64,000 nt of DNA from Caulobacter radicis (GCF_003094615.1 NZ_QDKO01000030.1:1-64000), one strand, 5' to 3'; shown: positions 14,653 through 23,646, counted from the first letter of the stretch. The notes: generated from the letters alone by a model not told the origin. Program-made: numbers and translations.

Positions 14653-16431
14653 GAACACCATCACGCTCTCGTCCGGCTGGGCCGCGAACAGGCGCTCCAG
14701 CTCGGCCGGACGTCGTTCCCGGGCCAGGGCCTGGTTGATGTAGCCTTTGTCGGTCAGCTCGCCGCTGGCCGCGTCGGGCGCGCCGGGCAGGATCAGGGCC
14801 CGGGCCACGCGGCCGCCGCCCCGGGACTGGGCGTTGAAGCGCTCCAGCCCCGAGCGGACGGCCGCCAGCGCGGCGTCGGTCCCGCCCAGGCGCTCGCAGG
14901 TCCTGGGCTCGAGGAACAGCATCAGGCCGACGCCGTCGCGTCCCTCGCCGCAGACCACGGCGTCGGACGCCGCCCCGCCGATCGCCGAGATCGCCGCCAC
15001 CCGCAGGGCGCCTGCCGCCACGAAGGTTCCGCTGGCCAGCTTGAAGTTCTCGACCAGCCGCCCGTCGAAGACGAGGCCGGCGGCGGGATCGTCCGGATCG
15101 GCCAGCCGGGCGGCGTCGCCCAGGCGATAGAAGCCCTCCTCGTCGAAGGCGTCGCGGGTGGCGTCCGGCTGGTCCAGATAGCCGGGCGAGACCTGCGGGC
15201 CCTTGACCCGGATCTCCAGCTTCTCGCCGGCGGGAACCAGCTTCACCGCCGTGCCGGGCGTGGGCAGGCCGACCATGCCCGAGCGGGCGTTCAGCCAGTG
15301 GATGTTGCAGGCGGTCGGGCCGGTCTCGGTCGCGCCGTAGCCGGCCGCGAAGGTGATGCGCTCACCGGTCGTCGCCAGGGCCACGGCTTGCACCCGGTCG
15401 AGTATCGATTGGGCCATCGACGCCCCGCCGTACTGAAGCACCCGAACGCGCGAAAAGAAGGTCCGCGCCAGCGCCGGGTCGCGTTCCAGTTCCCCAACCA
15501 GCAGCCCCCAGCCGGCCGGGACCATGTTGTGATAGGTCGGCGAGACCTCGTGCAGGTTGCGCAGCGTATCGGCAAAGCGCCCGGGCACGGGCTGGCCGGC
15601 GTCGATGTGCAGCGTGCCGCCCCGGTGCAGCACCATGTGCAGTATGGCGTTGGCCCCCAAGCTGTGGCTCCAGGGCGCGGAATTGACCAGCACCGGCGGA
15701 TCGGGGTCGGCGTAGCAGGCCTCGATCTGGGCGGCGTTGAGGGCGATGTTGGCGTGGGTGCAGATCACCGCCTTGGGTCGTCCGGTCGAGCCCGAGGTCA
15801 GCAGCAGCTTGGCGATGTCGTCGCCCCGCGCCACGTCGGCCGCCGGCGGGCTGGCCGGCAGGGCCTCTAACGGCTGGTCGCCGGGACGCAGGTTGCGGCT
15901 GGCGATCACCGGCAGGCCGTCCAGGCAGTCGTGGTCCAGGGCCCTCGCGAAGGCCGCCGCGTCGTCGACATAGACCGCCGCCGGCTTAAGCCGCTCGACC
16001 GCGTGGGCCAGTCGCGACAGGTCGGCGCCGAGCAGGCCGTACTGCGGCGAGACCGGCGCGGCCGGCGCGCCAAGGCTCATGGCGGCGTAGGCGATCAGGG
16101 CGTGGTCGACCCCGTTTCGGGCCAGGATCAGCAGCGGCCGGCCACGCGACAGGCCCAGCGCCGAGAGCCCGCCGGCCAGGGCCGCCACGCGGGCCGCCGC
16201 CTCGCCGTAGGTCACGGTGCGCCAGCCGTCCTGGCCCTCGATCCGTTCGGCCAGCCAAACGCGCTCGGGGGCCTGCGCCGCCCAGCGGGCCAGCGGGGCG
16301 GTGACCGTCGTCACCGCTTCCGAATAGGGCATGGGGTTGCGCAGGATGAGCGCATCGCCGCGACGTTCGACCTCCAAAGCGCGCGAGGCGTAGCGGGCGT
16401 CACGGAAGGGAGCGTCGTCGAGGGATTCCAT
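14650..16431 (-). CDS. Acyl-CoA synthetase, feruloyl-CoA synthase type
   Basis: 593 residues with the ANL-superfamily layout. The AMP-binding P-loop 'LLLTSGSTGRPK' is at 209-220; 'YGATETGPTAC' is the A5-type motif, and 'YRLGDAARL' and 'DGRLVENFKLASGTFV' mark the hinge and C-terminal subdomain. The C-terminal 'RVENFKLASGTFV'-like segment and lack of the usual catalytic Lys context are typical of feruloyl-CoA synthases, which activate hydroxycinnamates with ATP and CoA. The substrate is inferred from family resemblance only. It could supply substrate for a crotonase such as the one at 1283-2053, but those genes are not adjacent. Confidence 0.82.
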   Translation of the reverse strand: MESLDDAPFRDARYASRALEVERRGDALILRNPMPYSEAVTTVTAPLARWAAQAPERVWLAERIEGQDGWRTVTYGEAAARVAALAGGLSALGLSRGRPLLILARNGVDHALIAYAAMSLGAPAAPVSPQYGLLGADLSRLAHAVERLKPAAVYVDDAAAFARALDHDCLDGLPVIASRNLRPGDQPLEALPASPPAADVARGDDIAKLLLTSGSTGRPKAVICTHANIALNAAQIEACYADPDPPVLVNSAPWSHSLGANAILHMVLHRGGTLHIDAGQPVPGRFADTLRNLHEVSPTYHNMVPAGWGLLVGELERDPALARTFFSRVRVLQYGGASMAQSILDRVQAVALATTGERITFAAGYGATETGPTACNIHWLNARSGMVGLPTPGTAVKLVPAGEKLEIRVKGPQVSPGYLDQPDATRDAFDEEGFYRLGDAARLADPDDPAAGLVFDGRLVENFKLASGTFVAAGALRVAAISAIGGAASDAVVCGEGRDGVGLMLFLEPRTCERLGGTDAALAAVRSGLERFNAQSRGGGRVARALILPGAPDAASGELTDKGYINQALARERRPAELERLFAAQPDESVMVF

Positions 16432-16461
16432 CCCCTTTTATGTCCCGCCGCAAACGCCCGT

Positions 16462-17691
16462 TCAATCCTCGTCGAGCGCCGTTCGACGGCGTTGCAGCCA
16501 CAGGCGCTCGGCCGGGGCGGGATCCAGCGCCAGGGCGCGGTCGTAGGCGGCGCGGGCCTCGCCGGGGCGGGAGAGGCGGGCCAGCAGGTCGGCGCGCACG
16601 GCGTGGAACGGCCGGAAGGCGGCCAGGCGCTCGGCGTCCAGCCGGTCGACCTCGGCCAGGGCGGCCTGCGGTCCCGCCACCTCGGCCAGGGCCACGGCGC
16701 GGTTGAGGCGGGTCACCGCGTCGTCGCGCCAGGCCAGCAGGGCGTCGTAGAGGGCCAGCACCGCGCCCCAGCGCGGCGGTTCGGCCAGGCTCCCGCGGCC
16801 GCACCAGACGGCGTGGATCGCCGCCTGCAGCTGGCGGGGGCCGGGGTGGTCGAGATCGGCGGCGCGGCGCAGATAGGCCTGCGCCTGCTCGATCAAAGGT
16901 CGGCGCCAGAGGGCGGGGTCCTGCTGGGAGAGCGGCGTCATGGCCCCGGTCTCGTCCAGCCGGGCGGGCCTTCGAGCCTCGGCGTAGCGGACCAGCGCCG
17001 CCAGGGCCAGGCACTCGGCCTCGCCCGGCGCCAGCTCGGCCAGCGCCGCCGTCAGGTCGAGGATTTCGCGGGCGTAGGCAGCGTGGGCCCCGGCGCCGGC
17101 GGCGTCCTCGTGGGCCTTTGAATAGGCGACCTCCAGCGTCGACAGCACCGCCGACAGCCGCTGCGGCCAGGCCTCGGGGCCGGGGACCTCGAAGGCGACG
17201 CCCGCCTGAGCGATCTTCTTCTTGGCGCGGGTCAGGCGCTGGAACATCGCCGCTTCGGTCACCAGGAAGGCGCGGGCGATCTCCTGCACCGACAGTCCGC
17301 AGACCAGCCGCAGGGTGAGGGCCGCCCGCGATTCCGCGGCCACCGCGGGATGGCAGCAGACGAAGATCAGCCGCAGGCGTTCGTCGGGGATCAGCCGCTC
17401 GTCCGAGGCCAGGGCGTCCTCGACGGTCGGTTCCGGCTCGGGCGCGTCGGGCGACAACCGCGATCGCACCGCCCGCCGCCGCAGGGCGTCCAGCGCGCAG
17501 CGGCGGGCGGCGGCGTAGAGCCAGGCGGCCGGCTGACGTGGAACGCCGTCGCGGGGCCAGGTCGCCGCCGCCCGGGCGCAGGCCTCGGCGAAGCCGTCCT
17601 CGGCCAGATCGAGGTCGCGGAAGCCGGCGGCCAGGGCGGCGATGATCCGGCCGCCGGCCTCGCGCGCGGCGCGGTCGAGTTCGGGGCTCAC
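16462..17691 (-). CDS. ECF RNA polymerase sigma factor, ECF42/SigJ-like with C-terminal extension
   Basis: 409 residues from a GTG start. The sigma-2 region ('DLDLAEDGFAEACARAAATWPRDGVPRQPAAWLYAAARRCALDALRRR') and sigma-4 region ('LTLRLVCGLSVQEIARAFLVTEAAMFQRLTRAKKKI') occupy the first 190 residues. The remaining 200-residue helical extension (TPR-like, with 'LLAWRDDAVTRLNRAVALAEVAGPQAAL') is characteristic of the ECF42 group. That group is usually encoded with DGPF/YCII-domain proteins, as here: the gene overlaps the preceding YCII gene (GTGA). No anti-sigma factor is present; the extension is thought to replace it. Confidence 0.92.
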   Translation of the reverse strand: MSPELDRAAREAGGRIIAALAAGFRDLDLAEDGFAEACARAAATWPRDGVPRQPAAWLYAAARRCALDALRRRAVRSRLSPDAPEPEPTVEDALASDERLIPDERLRLIFVCCHPAVAAESRAALTLRLVCGLSVQEIARAFLVTEAAMFQRLTRAKKKIAQAGVAFEVPGPEAWPQRLSAVLSTLEVAYSKAHEDAAGAGAHAAYAREILDLTAALAELAPGEAECLALAALVRYAEARRPARLDETGAMTPLSQQDPALWRRPLIEQAQAYLRRAADLDHPGPRQLQAAIHAVWCGRGSLAEPPRWGAVLALYDALLAWRDDAVTRLNRAVALAEVAGPQAALAEVDRLDAERLAAFRPFHAVRADLLARLSRPGEARAAYDRALALDPAPAERLWLQRRRTALDED

Positions 17692-18002
17692 GCCGCCTCG
17701 GCCAGGGGGCGAACCTCGACCGCGCCGTCGCCCAGCGGCAGACGGCGGGCCCAGGCCAGGGCCGCGTCCAGGTCGCTGGCCTCGATCAGGTAGAGGCCGG
17801 CCAGCGGCTCGCCGGCCTCGGCGTGCGGGCCGTCGTGTAGAGGGCTGTCCCGCCGCAGGGTGGTGGCGGTGTCCGGGCTCTTCAGCGCCGCCTGTCCCCG
17901 CAGGACCCCCGCCGCCGCAAGGGCGGCGGCGAAGGCCCGCCGGACCGGGGCCAGCGCGGCGGCGGCCGTCTCGTCTTCATAGACCAGCAGGGCGTAGCGC
18001 AC
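17688..18002 (-). CDS. YCII-domain (DGPF-type) protein
   Basis: 104 residues from a GTG start. 'MRYALLVYED...' and 'DGPHAEAGEPLAGLYLIEASDLDAALAWARRLP' are the YCII/DGPF signature with the conserved Asp-Gly-Pro. It sits 3 bases after a paralogue and overlaps the ECF sigma gene. It is shorter and more diverged than its neighbour. Its biochemical role is unknown; the family is a standard partner of ECF42 sigma factors. Confidence 0.88.
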   Translation of the reverse strand: MRYALLVYEDETAAAALAPVRRAFAAALAAAGVLRGQAALKSPDTATTLRRDSPLHDGPHAEAGEPLAGLYLIEASDLDAALAWARRLPLGDGAVEVRPLAEAA

Positions 18003-18005
18003 GGC

Positions 18006-18353
18006 CTAGCCGCAGTTGTCGCCGGTGGGACGGATCTCGATCTTGCCGCCGGGCGACAGCGGGATCTTGCGCGCCCAGTCCACCGCCGCGGCGTGGTCGG
18101 CTACGTCGACCAGGTAGAAGCCGCCCAGCTGCTCGTGGGTCTCGGCGAACGGGCCGTCGTGCACGACGCCGTCCTGGGTTAGGGTCGAGGCCGAGCCGGT
18201 GGGGGCCAGTTCCGACCCGCTCCAGTCGACACCGGCCGCCTGCAGTTCCTCGGTGAACCGCATGTGCCCGGCGATGACGTCGGCCAGCAGCGTCTGCCCG
18301 GCCTCGCCGGCGTAGTGGGCCTCGGTCTCGTAGATCAGCAGCATGTATTTCAT
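18006..18353 (-). CDS. YCII-domain (DGPF-type) protein, first gene of ECF operon
   Basis: 115 residues. The start 'MKYMLLIYETEAHYAG' has a GGAG site about 9 bases upstream; the longer frame to 18491 is not needed. The motif 'TQDGVVHDGPFAETHEQLGGFYLVDV' contains the family's DGPF. It is transcribed first, followed by a smaller paralogue and the ECF42-type sigma gene, so the three form one operon. Confidence 0.9.
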   Translation of the reverse strand: MKYMLLIYETEAHYAGEAGQTLLADVIAGHMRFTEELQAAGVDWSGSELAPTGSASTLTQDGVVHDGPFAETHEQLGGFYLVDVADHAAAVDWARKIPLSPGGKIEIRPTGDNCG

Positions 18354-18535
18354 GGCAGGTCTCCGTCCGGCGGACGCCCTGTGCGCCGCCTTCGTGAGGA
18401 GAGACGCGCCGGACCGGCCGCATTCGACAGCGCCGGCGAAAAAAGTCGAGCCCCCAGGGCCCGTCGCAAGCGCATTTACCGCCAGCTTCAATGTGGGTAG
18501 CTTCGCGCAAAGATTGTGCCTTGGGGGAGGCGATC

Positions 18536-20080
18536 ATGATCCGGCTGGCGGTATTCTGCGACGGCACCTGGAACGGGCTGCAGATGCAGAACCTGACCAA
18601 TGTGGCGCGGCTGGCGCGCTCGGTGGTCCGCGATCCGCCAAGCCAGAACGGCAAGGCCGGCGTGCCGCAGGTGGTCTACTATGACGAGGGCGTGGGCACC
18701 GCGACCGGGGTCAGCCGCACCAGCGACCGCCTGGAGGCCATCCTCGGCGGGGCCTTCGGGGCCGGTCTCGACCGCAAGATCGAGCAGGCCTACCGTTTCA
18801 TCGTCCTGAACTACAAGGAACCGGACGACGAGATCTTCATCTTCGGCTTCAGCCGCGGCGCCTACACCGCCCGCAGCCTGTGCGGCCTGATCCGCAAATG
18901 CGGCATCCTGCGGCCCGAGCACCTGCAGCGGGTGCCCGAGGCCATGCAGCTCTATCGCAACCGCAAGATCCATCCCGCCGGGCCCGAGTGCCAGGAGTTC
19001 CGCGACCGCTATTCGCGGCGCGAGGTGGTGGGCGCCGAGGACCTGCTGCGCAAGGTCGGCGAGACCACGGTGACCCGGCGGGCGGCCGACGCGGCCGAGG
19101 GCGAGGAATGCCTGCTGACCGACGAGGTCCGTCGCAGGCGGGCGGTCCGGATCCGCTATCTTGGCCTTTGGGACACGGTGGGCTCGCTGGGCGTGCCCGA
19201 CCGCTTCCGGCTGCTGTCGGTCTTCAACAAGCGCTTCCGCTTCCACGACACCGAGGCCTCCAAGCTGATCGAGAGCCTGCGCCACGCCATCGCCGCCGAC
19301 GAGGACCGCCGCACCTTCAGCGCCGCGCCGTTCTCGAACATCCGTGACCTGAACATCACCGCCACGGAGGAGCTGAACGCCGGGATCAAGGCGCGCAACG
19401 CGCGGGCGGCCAAGGCGGGGCGCGAGGTCGCGCCTCTGGCGCAGGTCGTCGACCGCAAGGCGCCCGGCTACATCCCCTATGGCGAGCGGCGCTACCAGCA
19501 GAAGTGGTTCCCGGGCGATCACGGGGCGGTGGGCGGCGGCAACTTCGAGCTGGGCCTTTCCAGCGCCGCCCTGCTGTGGGTGGCGCAGGGCGCGCAGGCG
19601 GCGGGCCTGGTGTTCGACGACCGGCCGGACGGCGAGCTGGCCCAGGCCGGGGACCTGGCCAATCCGCTGGTCGACTGGCGGATCGGGCGCCAGCCCGGAA
19701 CGCTGCGGCCGGTCTGGATGACCGACCTGCTGGGCATGATCGGCGGCTATCGCTCGCGGGCGGTGTCGATTGGCCGCGACGAGGTGCATCCCGGCGCGCG
19801 GCTACGCTGGACACGGATGGCCCACTATCGGCCAAAGGTGTTCTCGCCGTTCACCGGCGAGACGAAGCTGGGCCCGCACCGCTATGTCGAGCTGTTCACC
19901 GGTCCGCCGTTCCGGCTGCTGTTCCTGCTGGTCCTGGCGGGCGGGGCGCTGCTGCTGGTCTGGCTGCTGGGCGTGATCGCCCATGAGCTATTGCGGCTGC
20001 TGCCCTTCGGGATCGGCGCGCCGGCGGCCGACGTCCTGGCGGGCGTCGGCGCCTGGGTGCGCGGCCTGTTCGGAAGGTAG
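18536..20080 (+). CDS. DUF2235 domain protein (putative alpha/beta-hydrolase, Tle1-like)
   Basis: 514 residues. ATG 18536 is chosen because GGGGGAGG lies just upstream and 'MIRLAVFCDGTWNG' is the usual DUF2235 opening. A nucleophile-type elbow 'FGFSRGAYTARSL' (Gly-Phe-Ser-Arg-Gly) follows near residue 105, then 'LGLWDTVGSLG' and 'WFPGDHGAVGGG', all DUF2235 marks. The C-terminus carries a strong membrane helix ('LLFLLVLAGGALLLVWLLGV'). Some members are type VI phospholipase effectors, but no secretion genes, PAAR or VgrG lie nearby, so a housekeeping membrane hydrolase is as likely. Confidence 0.88.
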   Translation: MIRLAVFCDGTWNGLQMQNLTNVARLARSVVRDPPSQNGKAGVPQVVYYDEGVGTATGVSRTSDRLEAILGGAFGAGLDRKIEQAYRFIVLNYKEPDDEIFIFGFSRGAYTARSLCGLIRKCGILRPEHLQRVPEAMQLYRNRKIHPAGPECQEFRDRYSRREVVGAEDLLRKVGETTVTRRAADAAEGEECLLTDEVRRRRAVRIRYLGLWDTVGSLGVPDRFRLLSVFNKRFRFHDTEASKLIESLRHAIAADEDRRTFSAAPFSNIRDLNITATEELNAGIKARNARAAKAGREVAPLAQVVDRKAPGYIPYGERRYQQKWFPGDHGAVGGGNFELGLSSAALLWVAQGAQAAGLVFDDRPDGELAQAGDLANPLVDWRIGRQPGTLRPVWMTDLLGMIGGYRSRAVSIGRDEVHPGARLRWTRMAHYRPKVFSPFTGETKLGPHRYVELFTGPPFRLLFLLVLAGGALLLVWLLGVIAHELLRLLPFGIGAPAADVLAGVGAWVRGLFGR

Positions 20081-20110
20081 GTTCGGTCGACCGTCAGGCC
20101 CTGTGCGTGG

Positions 20111-20198
20111 CCCTCGCCCTTCGACAAGCTCAGGGTGAGGTCCATTTACAGGCCCGAGCGATGGAAAAACCTCATCCTGAGCTCGTCGAAGGACGAGG
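20111..20198. repeat. Long inverted repeat, 'cttcgacaagctcagg' family, copy 1
   Basis: Arms at 20111-20140 and 20170-20198 are imperfect reverse complements containing 'cttcgacaagctcagg' and 'cctgagctcgtcgaagg'. The element lies between two convergent genes. A second copy is at 62053-62163. Confidence 0.85.
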
Positions 20199-20239
20199 TT
20201 TTCGTCTCAACCGGTGAGGTGTCGGTCCGCTCCGACGCC

Positions 20240-21574
20240 TTAGTGCGCCAGGGTTTCCAGGAAGCGCACCGGCTCGCCGCGGCCTTCGGCGATGATCTCG
20301 TCGTCACGCATGACCACGATGCCGCGGACGATGGTCGCCACGGGCCAGGCCTTGGCCTCGAAGCCGTCGAACGGGGTCCAGCCGGCGCGGTTGGCCATCT
20401 GCTCGTGGGTGATGACCTTGCGGGCCTTCATGTCGACGATGGTGAAGTCGGCGTCGAAGCCTTCGGCCAGGCGGCCCTTGTCAGCCAGGCCGAACACGCG
20501 GTTGACGCCATGGCTGGTCAGGTCGACGAAGCGCTCGAGGGACAGCTTGCCGTCCACCACATGCGTCAGCATGACGGGAACGAGCGTCTGCACGCCCGGC
20601 ATGCCCGACGGCGAGGCCGGATAGGGGCGGGCCTTCTCCTCGCGGGTGTGGGGGGCGTGATCGCTGCCGAGCACGTCGGCGATGCCGGCCTCGATGCCGC
20701 GCCAGACGCCGGCCACGTGATAGGCGTCGCGGATCGGCGGGTTCATCTGGGCGAAGCCCTTCAGGCGCTCATAGGCCTCGGGCGCGACCAGGGTCAGGTG
20801 CTGGGGCGTGACCTCGACGCTGGCGACGTCCTTGTTCAGCGCCAGGAAGTCGATCTCTTCCTTGGTGGTGACGTGCAGCACGTGGATGCGCTTGCCCAGG
20901 CTCTTGGCGATGCGCACCAGGCGGTGGGTCGACTGCAGGGCGGCCTGGGCGTCGCGCACCTCGGGGTGGCTGGTCCAGTCGCCGGGACGGGCCAGGCTGC
21001 GGCGCTCGGCCAGGCGGTATTCGTCTTCCGAGTGGAAGGCCGCGCGGCGGTTGACGTGCCTCAGCACGTTCTCGACGCCCTCGTCGTCCTGCACCAGCAG
21101 TGAGCCGGTCGAGGCGCCCATGAACACCTTGATGCCGCAGCAGCCGGGCAGGCGTTCCAGCTCGCCCAGGAAGTTGGCGTTCTCGTGGGTGCCGCCGACA
21201 TAGAAGGCGTGGTCGGTGTGCATCCGGTTCTTGGCGCGCGACAGCTTGTCGGCCAGGGCGTCCGGATCGGTGGTGGTCGGCTCGGTGTTGGGCATCTCGA
21301 ACACGGCCACGACGCCGCCGAGGGCCGCGCCGCGGCTGCCGCTTTCCAGGTCTTCCTTCCACTCCAGGCCCGGCTCGCGGAAGTGCACCTGGCTGTCGAT
21401 CACGCCCGGCAGCACGGTCAGGCCCGAGGCGTCGAACACCTCGCCGGCGCTGGCCTGAGACAGGTCGCCGATGGCGACGATCTTGCCGCCGCGCACGCCG
21501 ATGTCGGTGATCCCGCGCCCGGCGTGGTTCACCACCTCGCCCCCACGGACGATCAGGTCGAAGGTCTGGGACAT
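20240..21574 (-). CDS. Dihydroorotase-like amidohydrolase
   Basis: 444 residues from ATG 21574, which has AGGAG 9 bases upstream and begins 'MSQTFDLIVRGG'. The COG0044 layout is clear: 'GVIDSQVHFREPG' (58-69), the carboxylated-lysine region 'CGIKVFMGASTG', 'RAAFHSEDE', 'IHVLHVTT', 'PQHLTL' and 'GSDHAPHT'. In classical enzymes the first metal site is His-X-His; here it is Gln62-Val-His64, so one ligand is replaced. I recall this variant from other alphaproteobacterial dihydroorotases, so it may be a family trait. Expected reaction is reversible cyclisation of carbamoyl-aspartate in pyrimidine synthesis, but no pyrB lies next to it. Confidence 0.85.
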   Translation of the reverse strand: MSQTFDLIVRGGEVVNHAGRGITDIGVRGGKIVAIGDLSQASAGEVFDASGLTVLPGVIDSQVHFREPGLEWKEDLESGSRGAALGGVVAVFEMPNTEPTTTDPDALADKLSRAKNRMHTDHAFYVGGTHENANFLGELERLPGCCGIKVFMGASTGSLLVQDDEGVENVLRHVNRRAAFHSEDEYRLAERRSLARPGDWTSHPEVRDAQAALQSTHRLVRIAKSLGKRIHVLHVTTKEEIDFLALNKDVASVEVTPQHLTLVAPEAYERLKGFAQMNPPIRDAYHVAGVWRGIEAGIADVLGSDHAPHTREEKARPYPASPSGMPGVQTLVPVMLTHVVDGKLSLERFVDLTSHGVNRVFGLADKGRLAEGFDADFTIVDMKARKVITHEQMANRAGWTPFDGFEAKAWPVATIVRGIVVMRDDEIIAEGRGEPVRFLETLAH

Positions 21575-21658
21575 GGGGCGCGCTCCTGCGGTGGTTTGGG
21601 GCGGTCTAGGTCCGCTGGGGAGCGGTGGCAATGGGTTTCGTGTCATTCGCCCAACTCC

Positions 21659-21765
21659 GAGCTTCCCCGCGAAGGCGGGGATCCAAGCGGGATTGGCGAC
21701 CTCTGCGAGCGTCAGGCAAGAACACCCTTCTGACTCAGCTTGGGCTCCCGCCTTAGCGGGGGAGA
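21659..21765. repeat. Short inverted repeat element, 'cccgcgaaggcgggg' type
   Basis: A 'ccccgcgaaggcgggg' hairpin at the left and a 'ctcccgccttagcggggg' hairpin at the right face each other across about 70 bases. It fills the gap between two same-strand genes. A related half-element lies near 10165. Confidence 0.5.
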
Positions 21766-21778
21766 TCGGGGGGAGGGG

Positions 21779-22336
21779 TTAGGGGCGGGCCCCTTTGTCC
21801 AGGTCGAACGACACCCGGAACAGGCGGCCTGGGCGGGAGAGCTCGTAGGTGAAGGCCTGGTCGGTCAGGCCCAGCGACCAGACATTGGTGTTGGACACCG
21901 CGCGGTCCAGGCGGGTGAACATCGCCTTGGACTCAGCGTCGACCGGGAAGCGCTGCAGGTCGGCCGAGCCTGGCTCCACCGTGTCGCCGCCGTAGCGGGA
22001 AAGCTCGTCCTCGACGCCGTCGGGGTGGCGGTGGTCGTGCTTGAGGCGCAGGCCGCCGCCCTCCAGGCGGGTGATGATCCAGGTGCGCGAGCGGTCCTCG
22101 CCGACATGGAAGGGGATGCGGATCTCGCGGGCGTCGCAGCTGGCGACGGTCATGACCAGCTTGGCCTTGCGGAACGGCTCGTCGGCGGCGTCGCCGGCGA
22201 CGACCTGGCCGGTCAGGGTCTTGCCGCACAGGGCGGTCAGGCGGGCGAAGAACTGGTCCGCGGGCGTTTCGGGCGCGGCGATCGCCGGGGCGGCCGCGAG
22301 GCTGAGCAGCGCGCACAGCGCAAGGATCGCCTTCAC
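21779..22336 (-). CDS. Secreted hypothetical protein
   Basis: 185 residues. The likely start is GTG 22336, directly behind the glycosyltransferase stop, because it begins a signal peptide (VKAILALCALLSLAAAPAIA). The mature part ('DQFFARLTALCGKTLTGQVVAGD', 'IRIPFHVGEDRSRTWIITRLEGGGLRLKHDHRHPDG', 'SLGLTDQAFTYELSRPGRLFRVSFDL') is a small beta-rich domain also seen in other proteobacterial periplasmic proteins of unknown function. The close spacing (4 bases) puts it in one operon with the upstream heptosyltransferase-like gene. Confidence 0.8.
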   Translation of the reverse strand: MKAILALCALLSLAAAPAIAAPETPADQFFARLTALCGKTLTGQVVAGDAADEPFRKAKLVMTVASCDAREIRIPFHVGEDRSRTWIITRLEGGGLRLKHDHRHPDGVEDELSRYGGDTVEPGSADLQRFPVDAESKAMFTRLDRAVSNTNVWSLGLTDQAFTYELSRPGRLFRVSFDLDKGARP

Positions 22337-22340
22337 CGGA

Positions 22341-23537
22341 TCAGGCCTGCGGGCTGGCTTCGCCGTCCGGACGCTTGCGGCGGCGGGGCGAGACCTTGAG
22401 CTTGGGTTCGGCCTCCGGCCCGGGCGGGGAGGCGGGCATGTCGAGCGGCAGCTCCGGCGCGGTCTCGCTGGCGGTCGGCGCTTCGGGCGGCGCGGTCTCG
22501 ATGGGGGCTTCGACGGCGGGCTCGGGCTCAACGGCCGTCGGTGGAGCAGCGCCGGCGCGGGCCTCGTCCAACAGCTCGATCGCGGCGCGCACCACCTTGG
22601 CCACCGGCAGGTCGCTCATGTGGCGGATGGCCTGCGACAGGTCGGGGTCGACAGCCTTGAACTGGTCGAAGTCGCGCGGGCCGCGGACGGCGCGGGTCAG
22701 CGGGCCCCAGGGGCCGTAGCGCCGCTCGTCCGACGGGCCGAACAGGCCGACGGTGGGCGTGCCGGCGGCGGCGGCGATGTGCATCAGGCCGCTGTCGTTG
22801 CCGATGAAGAGGTCGGCGCGCTTCAGGCAGGCATAGGCGGTCAAGAGATCCACCTTGCCTGTCAGGTCGATGCAGCGGCCTCTGGCGGAAGCCATGCGCA
22901 GCTCCTCGACCATGCGGCCGTCCTCAGGGCCGCCCAGGATCAAGAGGCGCCCGCCCTCCAGCCGACCGCCGGGACCCAGCAGCTGGGCGGCGGTCTGGGT
23001 GAAGCGCTCGATCGGCCAGACCTTGCCGATCCAGTTGGCGGCCGGGCCCATGGCCAGGATCGGGCCGGCCGGCTCGCCGCCGCGCGGGGCCAGCATCTGG
23101 TCGGCCAGGGCCTGGACTTCCGGGGTGATGTAGAGGTGCGGCGCCGGCGGATCGCCGTCGATTTTCAGCACGCGGGCGGTCTCGACCACCTTGTGGGCGA
23201 TCTCGCCGGGGGTCTTCTTCCAGATGGCCCGCTTCTCGCGACGTAGGAAAAGAGCGGTCGCCGAGCCCCGCAGGTCGACCACCAGGCCCCATTTCTTGTG
23301 GCGAACCTGGTTCCACAGCTTGAACCAGTGGCCCTTGCCCTTGCCCTTCTCCATGACGATCACGCGATCGAGGCCGGGCACGTGGGCGAACAGCGGCGCG
23401 GCCAGCGGGCCGGCGACGATGGTGAAGCGGGCGTTGGGAATCTCGTCGGCCAGCATTTTGATGAGGCCGGACGACAGCACGGCGTCGCCAATACGCGTGG
23501 CGGTGATGAAGAGAATCGGGAAGGCCCGCTGTGTCAT
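22341..23537 (-). CDS. Glycosyltransferase family 9 (heptosyltransferase-like)
   Basis: 398 residues. The GT-B fold of family 9 is recognisable: 'ILFITATRIGDAVLSSGLIKML' at the N-terminus, 'DLRGSATALFLRREKRAIW' and, in the C-terminal half, 'WPIERFTQTAAQLL', 'LTGKVDLLTAYACLKRADLFIGNDSGLMHIAAAAGTPTVGLFGPSDERRYGPWG'. Such enzymes add heptose or related sugars to lipopolysaccharide core. The last 70 residues are a low-complexity Pro/Ala/Glu tail ending in a basic stretch, longer than in typical WaaC/WaaF. Upstream is the divergent ygfZ gene. Confidence 0.9.
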   Translation of the reverse strand: MTQRAFPILFITATRIGDAVLSSGLIKMLADEIPNARFTIVAGPLAAPLFAHVPGLDRVIVMEKGKGKGHWFKLWNQVRHKKWGLVVDLRGSATALFLRREKRAIWKKTPGEIAHKVVETARVLKIDGDPPAPHLYITPEVQALADQMLAPRGGEPAGPILAMGPAANWIGKVWPIERFTQTAAQLLGPGGRLEGGRLLILGGPEDGRMVEELRMASARGRCIDLTGKVDLLTAYACLKRADLFIGNDSGLMHIAAAAGTPTVGLFGPSDERRYGPWGPLTRAVRGPRDFDQFKAVDPDLSQAIRHMSDLPVAKVVRAAIELLDEARAGAAPPTAVEPEPAVEAPIETAPPEAPTASETAPELPLDMPASPPGPEAEPKLKVSPRRRKRPDGEASPQA

Positions 23538-23646
23538 CGGTCCATGTATAGGGTGAACTGGCTGTCAACGCATCCCGTTATCCCGCTTAAGCTTTCTTGA
23601 GCCGAAAGACTGGCGTCGGCGTCGCCTCGGCGCCACATGTGCGGCC

